Assembly: GCF_014836945.1 (NCBI RefSeq) | Contig: NZ_JACSPX010000001.1 | Coordinates: 1,325,510-1,389,509, forward strand | Length of the DNA: 64,000 bases | Origin: Microbacterium commune | GTDB taxonomy: Bacteria > Actinomycetota > Actinomycetes > Actinomycetales > Microbacteriaceae | Direction of reading: 5' to 3' | In this document: positions 45,374 to 54,138 of the stretch, in pieces | Layout of the letters: each line of letters begins with the position of its first letter | Numbering within the stretch: the first letter of the stretch is position 1 | Position numbers and translations under genes: made by a program | Notes under the pieces: model-generated | The model's database searches: none | What the model was told of the DNA's origin: nothing | What the model saw: the letters and a program-made list of their open reading frames with translations, nothing else

Positions 45374-46998
45374 ACTTCTTCGTCGAGGGAGTGAGCTCCC
45401 TGCTGGACATCTCGATGGTGCTGTACGTCGGCGTCGGCCTCGTGCTCGGCTTCATGGTCGGCGCATTCCCCGGCATCACCGCGACGATGGCCGTCGCCCT
45501 CGCTGCCGGGTTCACGATGACGCTCGAGCCCGTGCAGGGCCTGGCGGTGCTGCTGACCATCTACGTCGCCGCCAACTTCGGCGACCGGGTGCCGTCCATC
45601 CTCATCAACACGCCCGGCACCCCGGCATCCATCGCGACCACGCTCGACGGGTACCCGATGGCCAAGCAGGGCCGGGCGGGTCTGGCCCTCACCATCTCGG
45701 CCATCGTCTCGGCGGTCGGCATCCTCGCCTCCCTCGTGCTCTTCTCGGTGGCGGCCGTGCCCGTCGCGAGCTTCGCCCGCGACTACTTCAGATCGCCCGA
45801 GCTGTTTGCGCTCGTGGTGTTCGGCATCGCGATCATGATCGGCATCTCCTCGAAGTCGATGCTCAAGGGCATCCTCGCCGGTCTGTTCGGACTCATGCTG
45901 GGCACCGTCGGCACCTACGCCGCCACCGCCGACCAGCGCTTCACTTTCGGCGTGCTCGAGCTCGTCGAGGGTGTCAACTTCATCGCCGTGATCATCGGCC
46001 TCTTCGGCATCGCCGAGCTGTTCGACCAGCTGCTCACGCACCGCAAGTCGCATGTGCGACCGATCTCGAGCCTCGGCCGCTGGTGGCCCAACCGGTCGGA
46101 GCTCGCGCAGTCCGGCCGGGCGACCGCGGTCGGCGGCGCCGTGGGGCTCGGCGTCGGGCTCATCCCGGCCGCCGGTGGCGACATCGCGGGCCTCATCGGA
46201 TGGGAGCGGGCGCGCAAGGCCTCGAAGCATCCCGAGATGTTCGGCAAGGGCTCGATCGAGGGCGTCGCGGCATCCGACACCGCCTCCAGCGCGACGCTCG
46301 GCGGATCGCTCACGACCACGATGGCGCTCGGCATCCCGGGCGACTCCGTGATGGCCGTGATGATCGGCTCGATGATCATCTGGGGCATCACGCCCGGCCC
46401 GACACTGTTCACCAACCGTCCCGACCTCGTCGTCTCGATCGTCGGCATCATGCTGATCGCCACGCTGCTCTCGCTCGCGCTCAGCCTCGTGCGCATGCGG
46501 GGCATGGTCAAGCTGCTGGATGTGCCGCAGCCGTACCTGTGGAGCGGCATCCTGCTGTTCTGCGTCATCGGCACGTACGCCACCTCGAACAGCCTGTCGA
46601 CCGTCGTCACCATGCTCGTGTTCGGCGTCGTGGGAGTGCTGCTCAAGCGCATGCAGGTGCCCGCGGGGCCGGTGGTGCTCGGCCTGCTGCTCGGTCCGCT
46701 CGCCGAGGAGAACCTCGCCCGCACGCTCGCGATCCTGCCCACCAAGCCGTTCTTCGAGGTGGTGAGCCCCATCGCGATCGCCCTGCTCGCGCTGGCCGTG
46801 CTGTCGATCGTCATGCCGGCGATCAGGGCGGCCCGCAAGCCCCGCACGCAGCGCGCCGCATTCGCGGACTCGGTGCTCGACACCGAGAGCGTGCAGCAGA
46901 TCAGTCACGCTCGCGAGGAGCTCTCGGCCGATCCGGGGCTGCTGACCTCGACCGTGCGAAGCATCACCAAGAAGAAGAACTCCAAGGAGAAGAAGTGA
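45370..46998 (+). CDS. Tripartite tricarboxylate transporter large membrane subunit (TctA)
   Basis: 542 residues from GTG 45370. About 12 membrane helices. Signatures: VLGFMVGAFPGITATMAVAL near 27-46, NFGDRVPSILINTPGTPASI, GLIPAAGGDIAGLIGWERA and TMALGIPGDSVMAVMIGSMI. The C-terminus ends in a basic tail KKKNSKEKK. Coupled by 4-base overlaps to tctB and to the DHDPS-family gene, so transporter and enzyme are translated together. Confidence 0.94.
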   Translation: MNFFVEGVSSLLDISMVLYVGVGLVLGFMVGAFPGITATMAVALAAGFTMTLEPVQGLAVLLTIYVAANFGDRVPSILINTPGTPASIATTLDGYPMAKQGRAGLALTISAIVSAVGILASLVLFSVAAVPVASFARDYFRSPELFALVVFGIAIMIGISSKSMLKGILAGLFGLMLGTVGTYAATADQRFTFGVLELVEGVNFIAVIIGLFGIAELFDQLLTHRKSHVRPISSLGRWWPNRSELAQSGRATAVGGAVGLGVGLIPAAGGDIAGLIGWERARKASKHPEMFGKGSIEGVAASDTASSATLGGSLTTTMALGIPGDSVMAVMIGSMIIWGITPGPTLFTNRPDLVVSIVGIMLIATLLSLALSLVRMRGMVKLLDVPQPYLWSGILLFCVIGTYATSNSLSTVVTMLVFGVVGVLLKRMQVPAGPVVLGLLLGPLAEENLARTLAILPTKPFFEVVSPIAIALLALAVLSIVMPAIRAARKPRTQRAAFADSVLDTESVQQISHAREELSADPGLLTSTVRSITKKKNSKEKK

Positions 46999-47864
46999 CC
47001 CGCTACGACATCCTCACCGCGATCCCCACCGCGTTCCACCGCGACGGATCGCTCGACCTCGAGGGGTCGCGGGCCATCTTCCGTTACGTGGCGGGGTCGG
47101 GCAACGAGGGCGCCTTCGTGCTCGGCACGACGGGGGAGTTCCCGGCGGTCGACGTCGAGGAGTTCACCGCTCTGGTCGACGCCGCGCTGGCCGAGCTCGC
47201 GGGGCGGATGCGGGTGGTCGTGCACGTCGGCCGACCGAGCGCGTTCGAGGCCGTGCGGCTGGTGGGCATCGCCCGCTCCCGCGGCGCGACCGAGTTCGCC
47301 GCCCTGACGCCGTACTACCTGCGCGCGTCGGACGACGCCGTCGTGGAGTACTTCCGTCAGGTGTCGGATGCCGTCGGCGACGGCCGCCTGTATGTCTACA
47401 TCTATCCCGCGCGCAGCGGCAACCCCGTCTCTCCGGACCTGCTGGTGCGCCTGGCGCAGCTGCCGAACGTCGTCGGGGCCAAGGTCAGTGAGCTCTCGCT
47501 CGACGAGCTGGCCGCCTACCGCGCCGTGGTGCCGGACGGGTTCGAGCTTTACACCGGCGCCGACCGCGATCTCATCGCCGCTGTCGAGGCCGGCGCGCAG
47601 GGGGTCGTGTCAGGGGTGTCGTCGGTGACGCCCAAGCCGTTCCGTGCGCTCGCCGACGCCGGCCGCGCGGGGGACCCCGCAGCCATCACCGCGGCGCAGG
47701 CCGCTGTCGACGAGGTCGTCTCCTGGATCGGCGGCGACATGGCGCGCATGAAAGAGGGCTACCGGGTGCTCGGGGTCGCCGATGCGCATTGCCGGATGGC
47801 GCTGGACGAGCCGGACGCCGCAGCCAGGGCCGCGGTCGCCCGAGTCGTGGGCGCGCACGCCTGA
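46995..47864 (+). CDS. DHDPS/NAL-family aldolase or dehydratase
   Basis: 289 residues from GTG 46995 (GTGA overlap). TIM barrel of the DapA/N-acetylneuraminate lyase family: GTTGEFPAVDVEEFTALVD, Tyr in YVYIYPARSGNPVS, Schiff-base Lys in VVGAKVSELSLDEL (about residue 160), then GADRDLIAAVEAGAQGVVSG. Because it is coupled to a TctCBA importer and not to lysine genes, it is more likely a catabolic lyase or dehydratase acting on a keto or sugar acid than DapA. Substrate unknown. Confidence 0.85.
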   Translation: MTRYDILTAIPTAFHRDGSLDLEGSRAIFRYVAGSGNEGAFVLGTTGEFPAVDVEEFTALVDAALAELAGRMRVVVHVGRPSAFEAVRLVGIARSRGATEFAALTPYYLRASDDAVVEYFRQVSDAVGDGRLYVYIYPARSGNPVSPDLLVRLAQLPNVVGAKVSELSLDELAAYRAVVPDGFELYTGADRDLIAAVEAGAQGVVSGVSSVTPKPFRALADAGRAGDPAAITAAQAAVDEVVSWIGGDMARMKEGYRVLGVADAHCRMALDEPDAAARAAVARVVGAHA

Positions 47865-47870
47865 CGCAGA

Positions 47871-47886
47871 CTGCAATCGGTTTCAG
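47871..47886. promoter_or_regulatory. Probable LacI operator at the lacI-type gene
   Basis: CTGCAATCGGTTTCAG, an imperfect 16-base palindrome centred on CG, 41 bases before the LacI-type start. Its core AATCG-R-TTTC matches the perfect GAAATCGATTTC at 48975 before the kinase gene. Suggests autoregulation. Confidence 0.6.
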
Positions 47887-47926
47887 CCACGCGGTAGGGT
47901 GTGCGTATCCAGCCGTAGGGGGAGAC

Positions 47927-48904
47927 GTGGCCACGATCTACGACGTCGCGCGGCTCGCCGGCGTCTCGCCGGCGACCGTCTCGCGCGTCTTCAACGGCAC
48001 GAGCGTGTCGCCGCAGAAGACGGAGGCCGTGCGCCGAGCCGCCGCCGAGCTGAGGTTCACGCCGAACCGGGCCGCCCGCACGCTGCGTCGGCAGAGCTCC
48101 GAGGTCATCGCCCTGATCATCCCCGACATCGAGAACCCGTACTTCACCGAGATGGCGCGCGGCGTGGAGGACGTGGCCAGCACGGCCGGGTACTCGGTCG
48201 TGCTGTGCAACTCCGACTCCCAGACCGAGAAGGAGTCGACCTACCTGCGCATCGCGATGGCCGAGAACATGTCGGGAGTGATCCTCGCCGCGGCGTCGGA
48301 TGACCCTGACATCGACGAGGTGCTCGCGACCGGACGTCCCGTCGTGGCGGTCGATCGCCGCACCGGGCGCGAGATCGACGGGGTGATGATGGCGAACCGC
48401 GAGGCGGGCCGGATCGCCGCCGCTCACATGCTGCAGCTGCACGACCGGGTCGCCTACATCGGCGGACCCGAGAACATCGAGACCGCCGCCGAGCGTGCAC
48501 AGGGGTGGCGCCAGGCGCACCGCGACGCGGGGCGGGCGGCGCCGGACGAGCTGCTGCGGTTCTCGACGTTCCGCGTCGACGGCGGGCGCGCGGCGATGGA
48601 GGAGCTGCTTCGGCTGCCCGAGCCGCCGGATGCCGTGGTCGCCGGCAACAACCTCATCGGCGTCGGTGCGATCCAGGTGCTCACCGAGCACGGGCTGACC
48701 CCGCCGCGCCTGGGCGTCGCGGTGATCGGGTCGCTGCCCTTCACGACGCTCTCGCCCTCGGTGGTGAGCGTCGTGCGCCTGCCCGCCAGGGAGATGGGCG
48801 TCACGGCCGCGCGGATGCTGCTCGCGCGGATCGACGGTGACCGCCAGCAGGCGCGCACGGTGGTGCTGGGCGGCGAGCTGCTGTCGGCTGAGCCCGCCCC
48901 CTGA
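47927..48904 (+). CDS. LacI-family transcriptional regulator
   Basis: 325 residues from GTG 47927, with TAGGGGGAGAC upstream. The helix-turn-helix TIYDVARLAGVSPATVSRVF is at residues 3-22, with the hinge helix FTPNRAARTLRRQ. The periplasmic-binding-type ligand domain follows: IALIIPDIENPYFTEMARG, VVLCNSDSQTEKE, DAVVAGNNLIGVGAIQVL. It probably binds GAAATCGATTTC before the kinase gene at 49028 and its own promoter. Inducer: likely a sugar handled by the kinase/isomerase pair. Confidence 0.94.
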   Translation: MATIYDVARLAGVSPATVSRVFNGTSVSPQKTEAVRRAAAELRFTPNRAARTLRRQSSEVIALIIPDIENPYFTEMARGVEDVASTAGYSVVLCNSDSQTEKESTYLRIAMAENMSGVILAAASDDPDIDEVLATGRPVVAVDRRTGREIDGVMMANREAGRIAAAHMLQLHDRVAYIGGPENIETAAERAQGWRQAHRDAGRAAPDELLRFSTFRVDGGRAAMEELLRLPEPPDAVVAGNNLIGVGAIQVLTEHGLTPPRLGVAVIGSLPFTTLSPSVVSVVRLPAREMGVTAARMLLARIDGDRQQARTVVLGGELLSAEPAP

Positions 48905-48966
48905 GCGCCGGACCGCCCCGCGAACCGCGGACCGCCCCCGTGAACGGCGGCAGACGACTCGTGATC

Positions 48967-48995
48967 TGTTGGATGAAATCGATTTCGCATAGACT
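48967..48995 (+). promoter_or_regulatory. Kinase-isomerase promoter with LacI operator
   Basis: GAAATCGATTTC (48975-48986) is a perfect 12-base CG-centred palindrome as bound by LacI-family repressors. It lies in the spacer of a possible promoter: TGTTGG (48967-48972), 17 bases, TAGACT (48990-48995). Repressor binding would exclude polymerase. Confidence 0.7.
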
Positions 48996-49027
48996 GAGCG
49001 ACGAACCCAGCGATCGAGGAGGATGCC

Positions 49028-50515
49028 ATGCGCGGCACGCTTGGAGTCGACGTGGGAACGTCGAGCACCAAGGGCGTCCTCGTCGCCGAGGACGGCACGA
49101 TCCTCGCGTCGACGACGCGGGCGCACACGGTGGACCGGCCCCGCCCTGGGTGGGTGGAGATGGACGCCGGCATCTGGTGGGACGAGTTCCGGAGCATCGC
49201 GCAGGAGCTGATCGCCACCGTGCCGGATACCGAGATCGTCGCCGTCGGCGTCAGCGGCATGGGTCCGTGCGTGCTGCTGACCGACGCCGACGACCTGCCG
49301 GTGCGCCCCGCGATCCTGTACGGCGTCGACACCCGCTCCACCGCACAGATCGCCCGGATGACAGCCGAGCTCGGCGTCGACGAGATCACCCGTGTCGGAG
49401 GCTCGGTGCTCACCTCGCAGGCCGCCGGCGCGAAGATCGCGTGGGTCGCCGAGGAGGAGCCCGAGGCCTGGGCGCGCGCGACGCGCCTGTTCATGCCGGC
49501 GTCGTGGCTGGCCCACCGGCTGACCGGCGCGTACGTGCTCGATCACCAGTCCGCCAGCCAGACCTCGCCGCTGTACGACATCGAGAACGAGCGCTGGCAC
49601 GCGCCGTGGTGGCAGCGCTACGCCGAGCGCCTCGAGCCGCCCCGCCTCACCTGGGCCGGTGACATCGCCGGCGAGGTCACCGCCGAAGCTGCCGCGGCCA
49701 CGGGCATCCCGCCCGGAACGCCCGTCATCACCGGCACCATCGACGCCTGGACGGAGGCGGTCAGCGTCGGCGCGCACGAGAGCGGCGACCTCATGCTCAT
49801 GTACGGCACGACGATGTTCCTCATCGCCACCGGTGAGCAGACGCTGCGCACGCCCTCGATGTGGACCACGGCCGGAGCCTTCGCCGGCACCCGCAACCTC
49901 GCCGGCGGGCTGTCGACCTCGGGCGCGCTCACGGCCTGGCTCAAGGACCTCACGGATGCCGACTACCCGCAGCTCCTCGCCGAGGCCGAGGCATCGGGAC
50001 CCGGCGCCCGCGGCCTGCTGATGCTGCCGTACTTCGCCGGTGAGCGCACACCGATCCAGGACCCCGACGCGCGCGGGGTGATCGCCGGGCTCACCCTGGA
50101 GCACACCCGGGGCGACCTCTACCGCGCGGCACTCGAGGCCACCGCCCTCGGCGTGCGCCACAACGTCGAGACGATGCGCGCCGCCGGGGCGGACATCCGC
50201 CGCATCGTCGCCGTCGGAGGCGGCACTCAGGGCCGGCTCTGGCTGCAGATCGTCTCGGACGTCACCGGTCTCGTGCAGGAGGTGCCGGCCACCACCATCG
50301 GCGCCAGCTACGGCGCGGCCTTCCTCGCCGCCGACGCGGTGGGCGCTCCCGGCGCCCAGCCGGCGATCGGCGACTGGAACCCGATCGCCGAGCGGATCAC
50401 CCCGGATCCCGTGCTGCGCGATCTCTACGACGCCCTCTTCGACCGCTACGTGCGCCTCTACGAGGGCTCGAAGCAGGTCGTCCACGAACTCGCCGCCGTG
50501 CACCGCGGCGCCTGA
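49028..50515 (+). CDS. FGGY-family carbohydrate kinase (xylulokinase-like)
   Basis: 495 residues; GAGGAGGATGCC ribosome site. ASKHA fold: TLGVDVGTSSTKGVLVAEDG at residues 4-23, catalytic Asp in TGTIDAWTEAVSVG, MLMYGTTMFLIATG, and the adenosine motif RIVAVGGGTQGRLWLQIVSD. Phosphorylates a ketose or polyol, probably the isomerase product encoded next. The exact sugar cannot be read; L-ribulose, L-fuculose, xylulose and related sugars are all possible. Confidence 0.9.
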   Translation: MRGTLGVDVGTSSTKGVLVAEDGTILASTTRAHTVDRPRPGWVEMDAGIWWDEFRSIAQELIATVPDTEIVAVGVSGMGPCVLLTDADDLPVRPAILYGVDTRSTAQIARMTAELGVDEITRVGGSVLTSQAAGAKIAWVAEEEPEAWARATRLFMPASWLAHRLTGAYVLDHQSASQTSPLYDIENERWHAPWWQRYAERLEPPRLTWAGDIAGEVTAEAAAATGIPPGTPVITGTIDAWTEAVSVGAHESGDLMLMYGTTMFLIATGEQTLRTPSMWTTAGAFAGTRNLAGGLSTSGALTAWLKDLTDADYPQLLAEAEASGPGARGLLMLPYFAGERTPIQDPDARGVIAGLTLEHTRGDLYRAALEATALGVRHNVETMRAAGADIRRIVAVGGGTQGRLWLQIVSDVTGLVQEVPATTIGASYGAAFLAADAVGAPGAQPAIGDWNPIAERITPDPVLRDLYDALFDRYVRLYEGSKQVVHELAAVHRGA

Positions 50516-50540
50516 CCCCATCCACGCATCGGAGAACATC

Positions 50541-52172
50541 ATGAGCTACACCCTCCCCGCCCCCGTCGAGCGTCCTCGGTCCGCGCCGAAGACCGCGTAC
50601 CTGATCACCTCAGGCGACCTGCGCGAGTCCGCCAACGTCGGCGGCTGGCCCACCCAGGTCGCCCTCGAGGAGGGGGTGACCCGCGTGTTCGACGGCCTGG
50701 GCTGGACGGTCATCCGCGCCTTCGACGTCGACCCGGCCACCGGTCACGGCTTCATCTCCAGCCAGCGCATGGGCTTGGAGGTGTTCAAGGGCATCCCCGT
50801 CGACGCCCCGCTGATCGTCGCGATCGCCAACTGGCAGTACTCCCACCACGTTCTCGCAGGGCTCCGCACCCACCAGGGGCCGATCCTCACCGTCGCCAAC
50901 TTCGCCGGTGACTGGCCCGGCCTGGTGGGACTGCTCGGTCTCAACGCCGGCCTGACGAAGATGGGCAAGCCGTACGCGACCACGTGGTCGGTCGACTTCA
51001 CCGACGACTGGTTCACCGCGGGCATCCGGGAGTGGACCGAGACCGGCGCGATCACGCACGACGCGTCGCACGTGCGTCCGCTGCCGGCACTGCCCGAGAG
51101 CCCCGAGAGGCAGCTCGGCGAGGCGCTCGCCGCGCAGCTGCTCGCCGACAAGGCCATCATCGGCGTGTTCGACGAGGGCTGCATGGGCATGTACAACGCG
51201 ATCTTCGACGACGAGCTGCTCAACGCCACCGGCATCTACAAGGAGCGTCTGTCGCAGTCGGCCCTGTACGCCGAGATGCTGCAGGTGAAGGACGCCGAGG
51301 CCGACGCGGCGTTCGACTGGCTCGTCGAGCACGGCATGACCTTCCACTTCGGTCAGGACGCCGCCACCGAGCTCACCCGCGAGCAGGTGCAGTGGCAGCT
51401 CAAGATGTACATCGCCGCACTGCGGATCGCCGACGACTTCGGGCTCGACGCCGTCGGCATCCAGTACCAGCAGGGGCTGAAGGACCTGGTTCCGGCCTCC
51501 GACCTCGCCGAGGGCATCCTGAACTCCACCGAGCGTCCTCCCGTCACCAGCCGCGACGGCTCGCGCGTGCTGCACGAGGGGCGTGCGTTCCCGCACTTCA
51601 ACGAGGCCGACGAGGGGGTCGCGGTCGACGCGCTGATCACCGACCGGGTGTGGCGCGCGATGGGTCTGGTGCCCGACAACACCCTGCACGACGTGCGCTG
51701 GGGCGACGATTACGACGGCGACTTCGTGTGGGCGTACGAGATCTCGGGCTCGGTGCCCGCATCGCACCTCGGCGGCTGGGACCAGGCCGAGGGATGGCGT
51801 CAGGGTCACGTGTTCTTCCCCGCCGGCGGGGCGACGATCAACGGCGTCTCGAAGCCCGGCGAGGTGGTGCTCAGCCGGGTGTTCATCGCCGACGGCATCC
51901 TGCAGGCCGACATCTTCCGCGCCTCGGTCATCGAGCTGCCGGATGCCGAGACGCAACGCCGCAAGGATGCGACGAACCCCGAGTGGCCGATCGCGCACGT
52001 CGTGCTGCACGGGCAGAGCCGCGACCAGTTCATGGCCAGGCACAAGGCCAACCACGCGCAGCTCGTCTACGCACCCGACGCCGAGACGGCGGACAAGGCG
52101 CTGATCGCGAAGGCCGCGATGCTCGACGGCATCGGCATCAAGGTCAACCTCGTCGGCGACGTTCGCATCTGA
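50541..52172 (+). CDS. L-fucose/L-arabinose isomerase-family protein
   Basis: 543 residues. Begins 25 bases after the kinase. The chain has features of the fucose/arabinose isomerase fold: AYLITSGDLRESANVGGWPT near the start, GPILTVANFAGDWPGLVGLL, the acidic metal-site stretch VFDEGCMGMYNAI with its Glu, DDFGLDAVGIQYQQGLKDLV, and a C-terminal domain with GSVPASHLGGWDQAEG and TINGVSKPGEVVLSRVFI. Expected to convert an aldose into the ketose used by the kinase. It belongs to a poorly characterised branch; the substrate is not assignable. Confidence 0.8.
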   Translation: MSYTLPAPVERPRSAPKTAYLITSGDLRESANVGGWPTQVALEEGVTRVFDGLGWTVIRAFDVDPATGHGFISSQRMGLEVFKGIPVDAPLIVAIANWQYSHHVLAGLRTHQGPILTVANFAGDWPGLVGLLGLNAGLTKMGKPYATTWSVDFTDDWFTAGIREWTETGAITHDASHVRPLPALPESPERQLGEALAAQLLADKAIIGVFDEGCMGMYNAIFDDELLNATGIYKERLSQSALYAEMLQVKDAEADAAFDWLVEHGMTFHFGQDAATELTREQVQWQLKMYIAALRIADDFGLDAVGIQYQQGLKDLVPASDLAEGILNSTERPPVTSRDGSRVLHEGRAFPHFNEADEGVAVDALITDRVWRAMGLVPDNTLHDVRWGDDYDGDFVWAYEISGSVPASHLGGWDQAEGWRQGHVFFPAGGATINGVSKPGEVVLSRVFIADGILQADIFRASVIELPDAETQRRKDATNPEWPIAHVVLHGQSRDQFMARHKANHAQLVYAPDAETADKALIAKAAMLDGIGIKVNLVGDVRI

Positions 52173-52187
52173 CCCTCGGCCCGGGCA

Positions 52188-52216
52188 GGCGGCGCCCCCC
52201 CACAGGGGGCGTCGCC
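52188..52216. terminator. GC-rich hairpin between convergent genes
   Basis: GGCGGCGCCCCC, loop of 5, GGGGGCGTCGCC: a 12-base stem with one G-U pair, 15 bases after the isomerase stop and 27 bases before the end of the convergent gene. No T-run. Likely a bidirectional transcription stop of the GC-rich, U-poor kind. Confidence 0.7.
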
Positions 52217-52242
52217 GGCTGCCTCCGAGGAGAGTCGCGGAC

Positions 52243-52827
52243 TCATGCGGGCGGCAGACGAAGCACGTCGGCGTCGCCGCCGGTGATGTCGCCCGCGATC
52301 CGGATGCTGCGGGCGAGGTCGTCCAGCGCGGTCTCGAGAGTGCCGAAGCGCTCGCGGTCGCTGCACACCGCCGTCAGGGTGACGAGGTGGGAGCCGGTGT
52401 CCCACGTGTACGTCGCCGACGCGGGCGCGCCGGGCTTCGCCGGAAACGGCATCAGCAGCTTCTCGCCCTGGCCGAGCGCGGTGCGGAAGTCCTCGGTGTC
52501 GTCGTACTCCATGGGCATCATGGCGCGCGCGGTGCGCAGCTGCGGGGTGAGTGCCTGCACGGTCGCCATCGCGACCACCAGCTCGGGCTCGGCCTTCCAT
52601 GTCCACGCGAGCACGCGGCCATCGGCCTTGCGCATGGCGAAGGGGATCGCCTGGCTCGCCAGCCAGCTGCCGAGACGGGCGCCGGGCAGCGTCTCGCGCC
52701 CCAGTCCCGTGCCCGCCTGCGCCATCAGCATCCGGATGGCGGCCTTGCGATGCCGGCGGCCGCGGAATCCCAGCGAGCCGGTGACGGGGATCCACAGGGC
52801 GCGGTCGGCGGAGGAGATCAGGCGCAT
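52243..52827 (-). CDS. Hypothetical protein
   Basis: 194 residues. A basic N-terminal third (FRGRRHRKAAIRMLMAQAG) precedes an alpha/beta-looking domain: ADGRVLAWTWKAEPELVVAM, YDDTEDFRTALGQGEKLLMP and a C-terminal TLETALDDLARSIRI. No membrane segment or known motif. Codon use matches its neighbours. It is a single gene divergent from the glycosyltransferase. Function unknown. Confidence 0.65.
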   Translation of the reverse strand: MRLISSADRALWIPVTGSLGFRGRRHRKAAIRMLMAQAGTGLGRETLPGARLGSWLASQAIPFAMRKADGRVLAWTWKAEPELVVAMATVQALTPQLRTARAMMPMEYDDTEDFRTALGQGEKLLMPFPAKPGAPASATYTWDTGSHLVTLTAVCSDRERFGTLETALDDLARSIRIAGDITGGDADVLRLPPA

Positions 52828-52921
52828 GACCCCACGCTACGCGGCCCGCCTCCCCGGATGGCACAGTGCCCTCGGGTAGAGTGACGGGCGCCCAGAGCTA
52901 GAGATAGGCAGCAGACTTCCC

Positions 52922-54100
52922 GTGACCTCCGGACGCCCCCTTAAGATCCTCATCGGCTGCGACACGTTCGCGCCCGACATCAACGGAGCCGCGCGCTTCG
53001 CCGAGCGCCTCGCCGCCGGCCTCGTGCAGCGCGGCCACGACGTGCACGTCGTCGCGCCGAACACCGCGTACCGTCGCTCGCCCGCGCACACCGAGGTGAT
53101 CGAGGGCGAGCCCATGACGATGCACCGCCTGCCGGCCCTGCGCTGGCTGCCGCACGACTGGGTGCGCTTCGTCTGGCCGTGGCGCTCGAAGCACTGGGCG
53201 CGCACGGTGCTCGACGAGGTGCAGCCCGACATCGTGCACATCCAGTCGCACATCATCATCGGACGCGGACTCACCCGCATCGCCCATCAGCGGGGCATCC
53301 CCGTCGTCGCGACGAATCATGTGATGGCCGAGAACATCCTCGATCACACCACGTTCCCGAAGTTCATCGACGACGTCGTGCTGCGCTTCGCGTGGACCGA
53401 CGCCAAGCGCACCTTCGAGATGACGCGCGCGGTGACCACGCCCACGCGCCGGGCGGCCGACTTCCTCGAGCGCACGATCGACATCCGGGGCGTCGTGCCG
53501 ATCAGCTGCGGGATCGACCGACGCAACTACGACCCCGTGATCGCCCCGCGGGAGCGCAACCGCATCCTGTTCGTCGGACGCCTCACGGGCGAGAAGCAGG
53601 TCGACGTCGTGCTGCGCGCGGTCGCGGCCCTCGATCCGGCCCTCGACGTGCACTTCGACATCGCCGGCGGCGGTGATCAGCGCAAGGCTCTGGAGGCCCT
53701 CACCGTCCAGCTGGGCATCGAGGATCGGGTGACCTTCCACGGCCGGGTGACCGACGAGCAGCTGCGCGAGCTGTACTCGCGCTCATCGGTGTTCGCGATC
53801 GCGTCGATCGCCGAGCTGCAGTCGATCGTGACGATGGAGGCCATGGCATCCGCCCTGCCGATCGTCGGAGCGAACGCCGTCGCGCTGCCGCACCTCGTGC
53901 ACGACGGCGAGAACGGCCACCTCTTCGAGCCGGGCGACGTCGACGACCTCGCCGCCAAGCTGACGCAGGTGCTGACCGCGTCGCCGGCGGAGTACGAGCG
54001 GATGCAGCGCGCCTCGCTCGACGGCGTGGCCGTGCACGACATCAACCGCACGCTCGACACCTTCGAGGCGCTCTACCGCGACGAGCCGCTGCCCGCCTGA
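52922..54100 (+). CDS. Glycosyltransferase family 4 (PimB/mannosyltransferase-like)
   Basis: 392 residues from GTG 52922. GT-B fold: LKILIGCDTFAPDINGAARF at the N-terminus with the Gly-rich acceptor loop, IQSHIIIGRGLTRIAHQRGI, then the donor domain ILFVGRLTGEKQVDVVLRAV and the EX7E-type motif SIAELQSIVTMEAMASALPI. Such enzymes add mannose or other sugars from GDP- or UDP-sugars to lipids or polysaccharides at the inner membrane face. Single gene; acceptor unknown. Confidence 0.88.
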   Translation: MTSGRPLKILIGCDTFAPDINGAARFAERLAAGLVQRGHDVHVVAPNTAYRRSPAHTEVIEGEPMTMHRLPALRWLPHDWVRFVWPWRSKHWARTVLDEVQPDIVHIQSHIIIGRGLTRIAHQRGIPVVATNHVMAENILDHTTFPKFIDDVVLRFAWTDAKRTFEMTRAVTTPTRRAADFLERTIDIRGVVPISCGIDRRNYDPVIAPRERNRILFVGRLTGEKQVDVVLRAVAALDPALDVHFDIAGGGDQRKALEALTVQLGIEDRVTFHGRVTDEQLRELYSRSSVFAIASIAELQSIVTMEAMASALPIVGANAVALPHLVHDGENGHLFEPGDVDDLAAKLTQVLTASPAEYERMQRASLDGVAVHDINRTLDTFEALYRDEPLPA

Positions 54101-54138
54101 CCGGCTGCTCGACAACCGGGCGTGGGGCAGGGGAACGC

